Source: Paguma larvata (lineage: Eukaryota; Chordata; Mammalia; Carnivora; Viverridae). Taken from it: a stretch of 64,000 nucleotides of DNA. The notes below the pieces were generated by a model. That model was not told the origin of the DNA. It worked only from the letters and a program-made list of their open reading frames with translations, and did no database searches. The DNA is taken from the NCBI GenBank assembly GCA_030068075.1, contig CM057829.1, forward strand, positions 83,195,132 through 83,259,131, in the 5' to 3' direction. Numbering within the stretch: position 1 is the stretch's first letter; each line of letters begins with the position of its first letter. Below are positions 13,385-24,299 of the stretch, one piece after another. Position numbers and translations under genes: made by a program.

Positions 13385-14180
13385 TTCTTTTTTTAAAATT
13401 AATCTTATTTTATATTTTCCTAGTTTTTATTTAAATTCCAGTTGTTAACATACAGTGTAATATTAGTTTCAGGTGTAGAATGTACTCATTCCATCACTTA
13501 CATACAACACCCAGTGCTCATCATGAGTGTCCTCCTTAATCCCCATCACCTATTTAACTCATGCCCCTGCCCACCTCCTTTCTGGTAACCATTAGTTTGT
13601 TCTCTATAGTTAAGAGGCTGTTTCTTGGTTTGCCTCTCTTCTCTTTTTTCCTCTTTTGCTCATTTGTTTTGTTCCTTAGATTCTACATCCGAGGGAAATC
13701 ATAGGTATTTGTCTTTTTTCTTTTTAATTTTTTGAATGTTTATTTTTTGAGAGAGGGAAAGAGAGACAGAGCGTCAGTGGGGGAGGGGCAGAGAGAGCAG
13801 GAGACACAGAATCCAAAGCAGGCTTCAGACTCTGAGCTGCCAGCACAGAGTCCAACGCAGGGCTCGAACCCATGAAGAGATCATGACCTGAGCCGAAGTT
13901 GGCCACTTAATCAACTGAGCCATTCAGGCACCCTAATATTTGTCTTTTCTGACTGACTTATTTCACTTAATATAATACTCTAGTTCCATCCACATCATTG
14001 CAAACAGCAAGGTTTCATTCTTTTTTATGGCTAAGTAATACTCCATTGCATATGTGTATATATATATATATATATATGATATATACATATATATACCATA
14101 TCTTCTATTCATCAGTTGAGAGTCATTTGGGCTCTTTCCATAATTTGGCTTTTGTTGCAATGCATTTCATTAGAATTTTA
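13385..14180 (-). mobile_element. L1 3' end (ORF2 C-terminus plus 3' UTR), antisense, split by a SINE
   Basis: 13400-13705 carries the carnivore L1 3' UTR in reverse (TACAACACCCAGTGCTCATC and following C-rich block). After the SINE, 13949-14170 encodes on the minus strand the ORF2 C-terminal motif MEYYLAIKKNETL followed by MMWMELEY. A (TA)n expansion at about 14055-14097 lies inside the coding part. Similarity stops near 14180. The element may be the detached 3' end of the L1 at 15385-20515, which has the same orientation and lacks its 3' end. Confidence 0.85.
13718..13936 (-). mobile_element. CAN-SINE inserted in L1, antisense
   Basis: A complete reversed SINE flanked by an exact 12-bp target-site duplication, TATTTGTCTTTT, at 13706-13717 and 13937-13948. 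The L1 sequence resumes precisely after the second copy, giving the order of events: L1 first, SINE later. Confidence 0.95.
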
Positions 14181-15384
14181 CCCCTATATCTGCTACATAC
14201 CTGTATAACATAGGTGTTAGATGATGTCATCTTCTTTGAGATTTTAGAAGATGCAATTATTTTAGATCCCCACCACATCTAGTAGGGACCATATTAACGT
14301 ACTAACTGGCTCCAGATTCTTCGGGTTAAGGGAAGGAAGCAGGTACTATTTTAAAAAAATGCTGTATATTTCTCCTACTCATATATGGATATATGTTCTG
14401 GTATATACTTTATAGGTCTATTTTCTGAATCATCTATGCATGCTATGCTATATAAATGCAAAGGCTATAAACTGAAAAAGAACTTAAAATTGAAGGGTAG
14501 GCAACTAGACAATTTTCTTCTAAGCTTTCATCCACCTACCATGTTGCAGGCCCACTCTTTTATTTTGAACCATTTTTTTTACTGATATATTACCATTAAA
14601 TTCTTGTACATAACTGCTTAGTCATATTTTATATTTTACCACAATATCTTTGGAAATCATCATTGACACTTGAGGATATTTTTCTAAACAATCACACTTC
14701 TGCACCAAAGTGAAGTTCTGTGACAGCTAAGATTCCACCCTGAAGATACAGAATTCTATGTAGGATTCTATCTTCCAATTCTTTCCCAATGCTTATGGTA
14801 TTGGGTTGCCACATTTATTCAAGAATGAGTAAGTACTTACCGACCATACTTTGAATTAGATAAGAAAGGGGTTATACCTAAAATGTTGATGATTTACTCC
14901 CCTTATGCTTCACCCCAAATAAGGCATATACATTGCTCAACATTTTTGCCTTTAAGTATACAAATAAAAGTAAAATATATAATGTAACATTTTATTATTA
15001 ATATATTATCAAATATACAACATATTAAGTGAAATTTTATACAGAAAATATATGAATTATATAAATACATATATTTATAATGTCCAACTATTCTATATAA
15101 TTTAGAAACAATTGTTCACCAATTGTTTTCAAGACATCCAGAGTGGTAGGATTTATGGTGGAGAAAATTATAAACCAGTATCTTTAATGAATGAATGCCA
15201 TGACCAAGTTCTGAAAATAGAAAGGAATAGGAATACTAGTATGTACTAGTTCCTACTTCCAACTTTATTAATTTCTCCAGTCTGCAAACTTTACTGTGTG
15301 TTTATATGTTACTCTTACTGTTTCTTCTGAATTTTTCTCTTAAGTATTTTTTGTATTAACAACTCTATTAAGGTATCATTGACA
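14181..15384. other. Unassigned AT-rich DNA between two L1 pieces
   Basis: No gene recognised. Very AT-rich at 14940-15090. It holds the 38-bp segment 15012-15049 that recurs inside the neighbouring L1 at 17100-17137. Confidence 0.6.
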
Positions 15385-16089
15385 TAAAATGTATTCCACT
15401 TTGAGTTTATTTTTGGGTGTGATATGAGAAAGTTTTATTCTTTTGCATGTAGCTATCCATTTTCCACAGCACTGTTAGTTGAACAAACTGTCTTTTTCTC
15501 ATTGCATGTTCTTGTCCCCTGGATCAAAGATTAATTGTGAGTTTATTTCTGAGGCCTCTATTTTGTTCTATTGATCTGTATGTTTATTTTCTGCAGTACC
15601 ACACTGTTTTCATTTTGACAGCTTTGTAGTATATCTTCAAATCTGGGATTGTGATATTTACAGTTTTGTTCTTTTTCAAGATTGCCTTGGCTTTTCAGGG
15701 TCTTTTGCAGTTTCATTCAAATTTTAGAATTATTTCTTATAGTTATGTGAAAAATGCTGTTGGTATTTTGACAGGGATTGCATTTCAATCTGTAGATTGT
15801 GTTGGGTAGTACGGACACTTTAACAATATTTGTTTTTCCAATCCATGAGCAAGAAATACATTTCCACTTTTTTTGTGTCATCTTGAAATTCTTTTAATAT
15901 TTTATAGTTTTCGGAGTATAAGTCTTGCACCTCCTGGCTTAAGATTATTCCTAAGTATTTTATTATTTTTGGTGTAACTGTAAATGGAAAACTCTGGTAA
16001 TTTTTGGTGGAATTTCTAGGGTATTCTATATATGGTATCAAGCCATGGCAAATAATGAAAGTTTTTTTCTTCCTTACCAATTTTGATGC

Positions 16090-16143
16090 CTTTTTATTTC
16101 TTTTTTTTTTTCTTTTTTCTTTTTTCTTTTTTTTTTTTTTTTT
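16090..16143. repeat. T-rich (TTTTTTC)n microsatellite in L1
   Basis: A run of T interrupted by single C bases replaces the usual short T/C-rich stretch of the antisense ORF2 sequence. It looks like slippage expansion within the old L1. Confidence 0.8.
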
Positions 16144-17099
16144 GGTCTGATTGCTATGGCTAGACTTCCAGTACTATGTTGAATAAAAGTGGTGAGAGTG
16201 GACATCCTTGTCTTTTTCCTGATCTTGGGTCAAAAGTTCTGTTTTTCACCACTGCATATGATGTTAGTTGTGAGTTTTTTAAAACGGCCTTCATTATGTA
16301 GAGGTATGTTCCCTCTAAGCCTCTTTGTTGAGGATTTTTATCATAAATGGATGTTGCACTTTGTCAAATACTTTTCCTGCATCTACTGAAATGATAATAT
16401 GGTTTTTATCTTTTCTCTTGTTTTATGTGGTGTATCATGTTGATTGATTTGCAAATATCAAACCACCCTTGTATCCCAATTAATCATAGTGAATAATTTA
16501 TTTAATGTACTGTTAGATTCAAATTGCTAATATTTTCTTCAGAAATATTGGCTTATAAGTTCTCTCTCTCTCTCTCCCTTTAGTGTCTTTCTCTGGTTTT
16601 GGTATCAGGGTAATGCTGGCCTCATAGAATGAATTTAGAAACGTTCCTTCATCTTTTATTTTTTGGGAATAGTTGAGAGGTATAGGTATTAACTCTTCTT
16701 TAATGTTTGGTAGAATTCACTTGTGAAGACATATGGTCCTGGACCTTTGTTCATTGGGAGATTTTGATTACTGAGTCAATTTAATTGTTGGTAATCAGTC
16801 TGTTCAATTTTTTATTTCTTCCTGGTTCTGTTTAGGTAGGTTATATTTTTCTAAGAATTTATACATTTCTTCTACATTGCCCAATTTGTTGCCATATAAT
16901 TTTCCATAATTTTCTCTTATAATCCTTTGTATTTCTATGGCATCAGTTATTGTTTCTCCTCTTTCATTTTTTATTTTGTTTATTTGATACCTCCTTTTTT
17001 GAATCTGGTTAAGGATTTCCCAATTTTGTTGACCTTTGCACAGAATTGACACCTGGTTTCACTGACCTCTTCTAGTGCTTTTTAATATAAATTTCATTT

Positions 17100-17137
17100 A
17101 ATATACAACATATTAAGTGAAATTTTATACAGAAAAT
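17100..17137. repeat. 38-bp copy of 15012-15049 inserted in L1
   Basis: The 38 bases are identical to 15012-15049 in direct orientation, and they interrupt the antisense L1 ORF2 sequence. The source copy lies outside the L1 in unassigned AT-rich DNA. Confidence 0.85.
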
Positions 17138-20100
17138 TTCTGATACTATTTTTTTCATTTATGCTCTAATCTTTGTTATTTCCTTCCTTCAACTGGTTTT
17201 TGGTTTTGTTTGTATTCTTTTTCTAGCTCCTTTAGGTGTAAGATTAGATAATTTATTTAACATTTTTTTTCTTCTTTAGGTAGTCCTGTATTGCTTAAAA
17301 CTTTCCTCTTAGAACAGTTTTTGCTACATCCCAAGGATTTGGGATCATTGTGATTTCATTTTCACTTGTTTCCATGTATTTTTGACTTCCTCCTTTATTG
17401 CTTAGTTGACCCATTCATAGTTTAGTACTATGTTATTTAACCTCCATGTATTTCTGTCCTTTCCAGATTTTTTTCATGTGGTTGATTTCTAGTTTAATAG
17501 AAAACTTTTTTTCTGGAAAAAAATGCATAGAATGACTTCAATCTTTCTGAATTTGTTGAGACTTGTGTGGCCTACCACAAGATCTATTCTGGAAAATGTT
17601 CCATGTGCACTTGAAAAGAATGTGTATTGTTCTGATTTAGGATGGAATATTCTGACTATATCTGTTAGATCTATCTGATCCAATGTGTGATTCAAAGCCA
17701 CTGTTTGTGGATTTTCTGTTTGGATGATTTATCCATTTATGCAAATAGAATATTAGAGTCACTTACTATTATTTTATTACTATCTATCATTTACTTTATT
17801 TGTTATTAGCTGCTTTATATAGTTGGGTGATTCCATATTGGGTGCATAAATATGTACAATTGTCGTATCTTCCTTGGATTGTTCTCTTTATGATTAGATA
17901 GTGTAATTCTTTGTCTCTTGCTACAGTCTATGTTGTAAATCTATTTTGTTTTTTATAAGCATTGTTAGCTTTCTTTTCACTTCCATTTGAAGGGTAAATT
18001 CTTTTCCGTCCTTTCATTCTCAATTTGCACAAATTTTTAGGTCTGAAATGAATCTATTGTAGGCAGAATGTAGATGGATCTTGCTTTTTTATCCATTCCA
18101 TCATCCTATGTTTTTTTTTTTAATTGGGGCATTTAGTCCATTTGCATTCAATGTAATTATTAATAAGTATGTACTTATTGCCATTTGTTGCTTGTTTTAC
18201 AGTTGCTTTTGTAGTTCTGTTTGTTTCTTCTCTTGTTCCCTTCACTCACAGCTTGTTTGCTTCCTTTAGTGATATACTTGGATTCCTTTCTCATTATCTT
18301 TTTGTTTATATATCACTGGTTTTTGACTTGTCATTACCATTAGGTTTATATATAACATTTTATGCATATAGCGTTCTATATTAAGTTGATGGTCGCTTAA
18401 GTTTGCATCCATTCTTAACCCTCTCCTCCTTATGTTTTAGGTATATGGTGTCATACTTTACATCTTTTGATTTTGTGACTCTTTAATTATTTCTATAGAT
18501 ATACTTAATTTTACTGCTTTTGTGTGTCCTACTTTTCTTACTCTTACTTATGGTCTTTCTTTTCTACTCTAAGAGTCCCCTTTAACATTTCTTGTTGGTC
18601 TGGTTTAGTTGTGATGAATTCTTTTAACTTTTGTTTGTCTGAGAAACTCTTATCTTTCCTTCTATTCTGAATGATAGCCTTCTTGGATAGAGTATTCTTG
18701 ATTGCAGGTTTTTTTGTTTTTGGCACTTTGACTACATCATGCCACTTCCTTCTGGCTTGCATAGTTTCTGCTGAAAATTCCACTGGTAGCCTTATGGGGT
18801 TATCCTTGTTTGTAACTGTTCACTTTCTTCTTGATGCTTTTGAATTCTCTGTTATCCCTACTTTTTGCCATCTTAATTACTGGGTGTCTTGGTGTGGATT
18901 TCCTTACGTTGACTTTGTTTGGTGATTTGTGTGTCTCCCGGATCTGGATTTCTGTTTCTTTCCTCAAATTAGGTAAGTTTCCAGCTATTTTTTTTCAAAT
19001 AAATATTCTGCCCCCTTTTCTTTCACTTCTTCTGTTATCCTTATAATACAAATGTTGTTATGTTTCATGGTGTTTCTGTGTTCCCGTAATATTTTTCATT
19101 ATTTATTAATTTTTCCCACCTCTCTTGTTCAGCTTGATTGCTTTCTATTACTCTGTCCTCCAGGTCACTGATCCATTCTTCTGCTTCCTCTATTCTACTA
19201 TTTGTTCCCTCTAGTGTATTTTTAATTTCATTTATTGACTTCTTCATCTCTGACTGGCTCTTTTTTATGTTTTATGTTTTTTGAGATCTTCCACTATTTT
19301 GTCAAGTCCACTGAGTCCTTTATGATTCTAGTTAGTTTATATTCTCTATCAGGCATATTACTTATCTCTGTTTCATTTAGCTCTCTTGGTATGATTTTTG
19401 TCCTATTTTTTTTTTTTTCATTTAAGGCATATTCCGCTATCTCCTCATTTTGCCTAAGTCTGTCTGTTTCTATGTATTAGGAAAGTCATTTACATCTTCT
19501 GCTATTGTAAATAGTGGCCTTATGAAGAAGAAGTCCTGTGGTGCCCTACAGTGCAGGGTCTTCTGTTTATCATAACCTGGTGCTTGAGGAGTGTCTCTTG
19601 TGTGTGCTGCATGTACCCCTCCGTGGTAGATTTGCCTTCAGTCCAGTCGTCTGCAATGGCTCTTTTTGCCTGTTCTGGACAGGATTTGGTCTTTGTGTTG
19701 TTAGTGGGCTGGTCTGGGGCCTCTTTGGGCTTGAGGTGAGTCAGTCTAGACATTTGCCAGAGATGCAGTAGCATTGAACTGCAAGGCATCTTCCCTGTAT
19801 TATCCCCCGAGAAGCTTTTATCAGTGGCTGGGGCCTTCAGTCAGACCATATGTCTGCTCCTGTTGCCACTACTGAAGCCACAGTAAGATTGGTATACGTG
19901 GTTATCTTTCCTTCTCCAGAGGGCAGTAGTCATTTTGGAGTAGTGATGGCTCCTGTCGAGTCTGTTTGCACACTGCCAGGCTTGTGGCACCACTTTCAAT
20001 GGGCTCCAGCCAAGGGCTTATTGGAGGGGGAAGAATACAGGAGAACTCAGAAACAGCTGCCAGCAAGTTCCATGCTGGTTTGCTGCAGGAGTGGATCTGC

Positions 20101-20542
20101 AGTCACACAAGAAAACCCCTGCCCAGGCCAGGATGCAGGGGGCATTTCTGCGGAGAACATGGGACTAAGGGAGCTATTAGCAAGCTAGATGTATAGTGTT
20201 TGTGCTGTGCTGGTTTCTGCAGGTGTGCATGCATCTAAGCTAGGAGGCAGGGAAGGGAAAAAGCACCAACCAGCTGTGCTGGACTTAGAAAAGTCCCTCA
20301 AAATTCTTGCCCTTCAAGTACATGCTCTAAGATTAGTAAATATATCTCCTTCCCATATACCCTAAGTATTTATGCTTCTATGCTGTATCTTGGCAGGGCT
20401 GTTTGTTGTGGCTGTCTCTTTAAGGATGGGGATGCCTCCTGCTGGTTCTTCTCCACTCTGTCAGTTTCTAAAGAAGATTTTTGAGATATGTCTGAACCTC
20501 TAGAATAGCAGCATCTGATATGAGAGTATGAATCACATAAGT

Positions 20543-20557
20543 AGTTTTAACTTTTCT
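20543..20557. repeat. Target-site duplication, left copy (L1)
   Basis: AGTTTTAACTTTTCT, identical to 22265-22279, bracketing the twin-primed L1. Confidence 0.93.
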
Positions 20558-22264
20558 TTTTTTTTTTTTTAATTTTATAATAGTTTATTTTCAAATTGGT
20601 TTACATATAACACCCAGTGTTCATCCCAACATGTGTCCTTTTTAATGCCCATCACCCCCTCTCCCCCCTCCCTCATCTCCCTTACCCTCAGTTTTTTTCT
20701 TAGTCTTTGAGAGTCTCTTATGTTTTACCTCCCTCCCTCTCTGTGTCTTTTTTTCCTTTCTCCTCTTCCCCTCCCCTGGTTTTTGCTTAGTCTCACAAAG
20801 TCCACCTATTCATGGAAACATATGGTATCTGTCTTTTTCTGACTGACTTATTTCACTTAACATAATACCCTCCAGTTCTATCCATCTGGCTACACATGGC
20901 CAGATTTCATTTTTTCTCATTGCCATGTAATAGTCCATTGTATATAAGTACCATAACTTCTTTATCCATTCGTCAGTTGATGGGCACTTGGTCTCTTTCC
21001 ATGATTTGGCTATTGTCGAAAGTGCTGCTATGAACATTGGGGTACACGTGCTCCTATGCATCAGCATTCCTGTGTCTCTTGGGTAGATTCCTAGCAGTGC
21101 TATTGCTGGATCATAGGGTAGCTCTATTTTCATTTTTTTGAGGAACCTCCACACCGTTTTCCAGAGCGGCTGCACCAGTTTGAATTCCCACCAACAGTGT
21201 AGGAGGGTGCCTACTTCTCCACATCCTCGCCAGCATCTATAGTTTCCTGATTTGTTCATTTTAGCCACTCTGACTGGTGTGAGGTGGTATCTCAGTGTGG
21301 TTTTGATTTGTATTTCCCTGATGATGAGTGACATTGAGCATCGTTTCATGTGTCTGTTGGCCATCTGAATGTCCCCTTTGGAGAAGTGTCTATTCATATC
21401 TTCCGCCCATTTCTTCACTGGGTTGTTTGTTTTTCGGGTTTGGAGTTTGGTAAGTTCTTTATAAATTTTAGATATTAGTCCTTTATCCGATATGTCATTT
21501 GCGATGATCTTTTCCCATTCCGTTGGTTGCCTATTCATTTTGTTGGTTGTTTCTTTTGCTGTGCAGAAGCTTTTTATCTTGATGAGGTCCCAATAGTTCA
21601 TCTTTGCTTTTAATTCTCTTGCCTTTGGAGACGTGTCGAGTAAGAAATTGGTGCGTCTTAGGTCAAAGAGGCTTTTTCCTGTTTTCTCCTCTAGGATTTT
21701 GACGGTTTTCAGCAAAGTTGCAGGATACAAAATCAATGTACAGAAATCGGTGGCATTTCTATACACCAACAATGAAGCAGCAGAAAGAGAAATAAAGAAG
21801 CTAATCCCTTTCACAATTGCACCAAAAACCATAAAATACTTAGGAATAAACCTAACCAAAGAGGTGAAAGACCTCTACACTGAAAACTATAAAAAACTTA
21901 TGAAGGAAATTGAGGAAGACACAAGGAAATGGAAAAACATCCCATGCTCATGGACTGGAAGAATAAATATCGTCAAAATGGCAATACTACCCAAAGCAAT
22001 CTACACATTCAATGCAATCCCAATCAAAATTGCACCAGCATTCTTCTCAAAGCTAGAGCAAACAATCCTAAAATTTGTATGGAACCACAAAAGACCTCGA
22101 ATAGCCAAAATAATACTGAAGAATAAAACCAAGGCGGGAGGCATCACAATCCCAGACTTTAACCTCTACTACAAAGCGGTGGTCATCAAGACTGTATGGT
22201 ATTGGCACAAAAACAGACACATAGACCAATGGAATAGAATAGAAAACTCAGAAATGGACCCGCA
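20558..22264 (-). mobile_element. Twin-primed L1 with inverted 5' segment
   Basis: A reversed poly(A) tail (T run from 20558) is followed by the antisense L1 3' UTR and the ORF2 C-terminal domain. The minus-strand frame reads [37 protein letters not shown] and [15 protein letters not shown], with stretches still open. At about 21709-21717 the orientation flips, and 21718-22264 encodes upstream ORF2 sequence on the plus strand ([20 protein letters not shown] through [11 protein letters not shown]). Roughly 175 bp of L1 between the two parts are missing, judged against the copy at 27356-29259. Exact 15-bp target-site duplications bracket the whole unit. The 349-codon minus frame (20810-21859) and the 228-codon plus frame (21633-22319) cross the inversion joint and are not genes. 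This is the classical product of L1 twin priming, and it cannot encode a working ORF2 protein. Confidence 0.95.
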
Positions 22265-22279
22265 AGTTTTAACTTTTCT
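22265..22279. repeat. Target-site duplication, right copy (L1)
   Basis: AGTTTTAACTTTTCT, identical to 20543-20557. Confidence 0.93.
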
Positions 22280-22495
22280 ATTAGCGACATTACAAAAAAA
22301 AATGAAAAGAAACAGATGAAATTAATTTTGACAATACATTTTACATAATCCTATTTACCATAAATAATATTTTAATTTTAAATCAAAATAATAACCTGGG
22401 ATAATTTTAATTTGCTTTTTCCTAATTTTTCTCTAATTTATTAGGTATTTTAAACTTCTCTTTTTAAAAATTCTGTATAATTATTAGGATTTTTA

Positions 22496-22729
22496 TTTTT
22501 ATTTATTTTTTAAAATTTATTTTTTAACATTTTATTTATTTCTGAGAGACATAGAGAAGGAGTATGAGCAAGGGAAGGGCAGAGAGAGAGGGAGACACAG
22601 AATCCGAAGCAGGGTCCAGGCGCTGAGCCACCAGCACAGAGCCCGACGCGGGGCTCGAACTCACAGACCATGAGATCATGACCTGAGCCGAAGTCGGCTG
22701 CTTAACCAACTGAGTCACCCACGCGCCCC
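22496..22729 (-). mobile_element. CAN-SINE, antisense, with 18-bp duplication
   Basis: A complete reversed SINE (GGAGACACAGAATCCGAAGC, GACGCGGGGCTCGAAC, ACCTGAGCCGAAGTCGG), rich in retained CpG, bracketed by an exact 18-bp duplication TAATTATTAGGATTTTTA at 22478-22495 and 22730-22747. Retained CpGs and exact duplications point to a young insertion. Confidence 0.97.
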
Positions 22730-22747
22730 TAATTATTAGGATTTTTA

Positions 22748-23665
22748 GAGGGGAAAGAGAAGCATTTACAGACTGTTCACAGTTATCTTGCTTTGTCAGT
22801 CCCTTTTTTAACCTCCTTGTTTTCTCAAACTTCACGGTTAATGTGTTTTAATATTTTTTGTTTCTATCCCCAAACACCCACCCATTTGTTCATCTTAATG
22901 GTTCCATTCAGACCTGATACAGAAAACTGTAGGAAAGTGTCATAGACTTGAACAAGGATAATCAAAGCACTTCTCAAAGTATCAAAGAACAATTACTTTT
23001 TACTCTTTTAAAAGCACTGAAGCATTCTTCCCCTTTTTTGTTTTTTTAAATTTTATTTTTCATTACATTTTTCAGAAATCATGCTAAGCTGTCTCAAGAA
23101 CACCCATGCTTCGGGAAGGAGGTTCTCCTTGCTGAACCCTCTATTTGACATCGAGCTAAACATCTGCAATAAAGGGTTTCGTCTTATCAGTATTTGGTCC
23201 CCAAATAGCTAACGGGATAATAGAGACGTTCAGGGGCGTCTTCCCAGCTGCCCCTTGGGAGCCACAGGCCACACAGCTTGCCCCGGCCTGCCCCGGCCTG
23301 CCCCAGCCTGGCCCAAGGCCCTCAGGCTAGAAAAGCTCTAGGGATCAATAAGCAGCGTAACTTCCCAGTTCTCAGCCCTTCAGCATCCCCATCTGGTCTC
23401 AAGTTATTTTGCTGTAAAATTGCCATTTTTTGTTTTTCCTCTATTTTTCTTTACTGTCTTCTTCCTTACGTCATACATATTTTCCCCCAAGCATGTGCCC
23501 TCTGAACCTCACAGATCCTATATACTTTCTTTAACGAAATATTACAGTTCACCGAGTGTGTCTGGAGTCTTCAGCTTGATTGATATTAGCTGGTATGTCA
23601 ACAGTTCTCATTTTTTTTTTTTGATTTACTAAGATATTTTAATTAGGTGCTTACCAAACATAAGA
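22748..23665. other. Unassigned DNA with a small GC-rich patch
   Basis: Mostly AT-rich. The segment 23100-23320 is GC-richer and holds ATCTGCAATAAAGGGTTTCG at about 23163-23182 and a three-unit CTGCCCCGGC-like tandem at about 23278-23308. The patch could be an LTR remnant with a poly(A) signal, but I cannot assign it. Confidence 0.5.
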
Positions 23666-24238
23666 TTTTTTTTTATCCTAATAGTTTATTTTCAAATTGG
23701 TTTACATATAACACCCAGTGTTCATCCCAACACGTGCCCTCTTTAATGCCCATCACCCCCTCTCCCCCCTCCCTCATCCCCCTCACCCTCAGTTTTTTCT
23801 TAGTCTTTGAGAGTCTCTTATGTTTTATCTCCCTCCCTCTCTGTGTCTTTTTTTCCTTTCCCCTCTAGCCCTTCCCCTGGTTTTTGCTAAGTCTCACAAA
23901 GTCCACCTATTCGTGGAAACATATGGTATCTGTCTTTTTCTGACTGACTTATTTCACTTAACATAATACCCTCCAGTTCCATCCATGTTGCTACACATGG
24001 CCAGATTTCATTTTTTCTCATTGCCATGTAGTAGTCCATTGTATATATGTGCCACAACTTCTTTATCCATTCGTCAGTTGATGGGCACTTGGTCTGCTTC
24101 CATGATTTGGCTATTGTCGAAAGTGCTGCTATGAACATTGGGGTACACGTGCTCCTATGCATCAGCATTCCTGTGTCTCTTGGGTAGATTCCTAGCAGTG
24201 CTATTGCTGGGTCATAGGGTAGCTCTATTTTCATTTTT
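23666..24238 (-). mobile_element. L1 3' end, 5'-truncated, antisense
   Basis: A T run (23666-23674) is followed by the antisense L1 3' UTR and the ORF2 C-terminus. The minus-strand frame reads [40 protein letters not shown] and [16 protein letters not shown]. It matches 20581-21137 closely at a constant offset of 3,101 bp and stops abruptly at 24238, where a GA array begins. It belongs to the same young L1 subfamily as the twin-primed copy. No convincing target-site duplication was found. Confidence 0.93.

Positions 24239-24281
<43 letters not shown>
24239..24281. repeat. (GA)n microsatellite
   Basis: About 20 GA units directly between the truncated L1 and the CELF4-like pseudogene. Confidence 0.97.
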
Positions 24282-24282
<1 letters not shown>

Positions 24283-24299
24283 GGAGGTTTGTTTTTTTA

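Larger units (their letters stand above)
15385..20515 (-). mobile_element. Old L1 with 5' UTR, ORF1 and ORF2 remnants, antisense, 3' end missing
   Basis: On the minus strand, from high to low coordinates, there is a GC-richer 5' UTR (about 19490-20515), an ORF1 coiled-coil piece (19065-19247; SRIEEAEEWISDLEDRVIE), an inter-ORF segment (18544-18783; SFSDKQKLKEFITTK) and then ORF2 remnants including [20 protein letters not shown] near 17000 and the QVQDLYSENYKILKEF-like frame (15820-16080). Frameshifts and stops are frequent, so no protein can be made. It breaks at about 15385, at the point equivalent to TPYTKINSK of ORF2. Oddities are a T-rich expansion at 16090-16143 and a foreign 38-bp insert at 17100-17137. 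Confidence 0.88.

Noticed and set aside
19850..20188. 112-codon plus-strand frame in GC-richer DNA
   Set aside because: It lies antisense to the L1 5' UTR; its overlapping alternative frames show no coding signature.
20810..21859. 349-codon minus-strand frame, the longest in the window
   Set aside because: It joins the antisense frame of an inverted L1 segment to the true ORF2 C-terminus across the twin-priming joint; it is not a gene.
21633..22319. 228-codon plus-strand frame
   Set aside because: It starts in antisense L1 sequence, crosses the inversion joint and ends beyond the target-site duplication; only its middle is an ORF2 remnant.
23100..23320. Possible LTR or CpG-rich promoter patch
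   Set aside because: It has an AATAAA and moderate GC but no recognisable LTR edges and too few CpGs for an island, so it is left unassigned.
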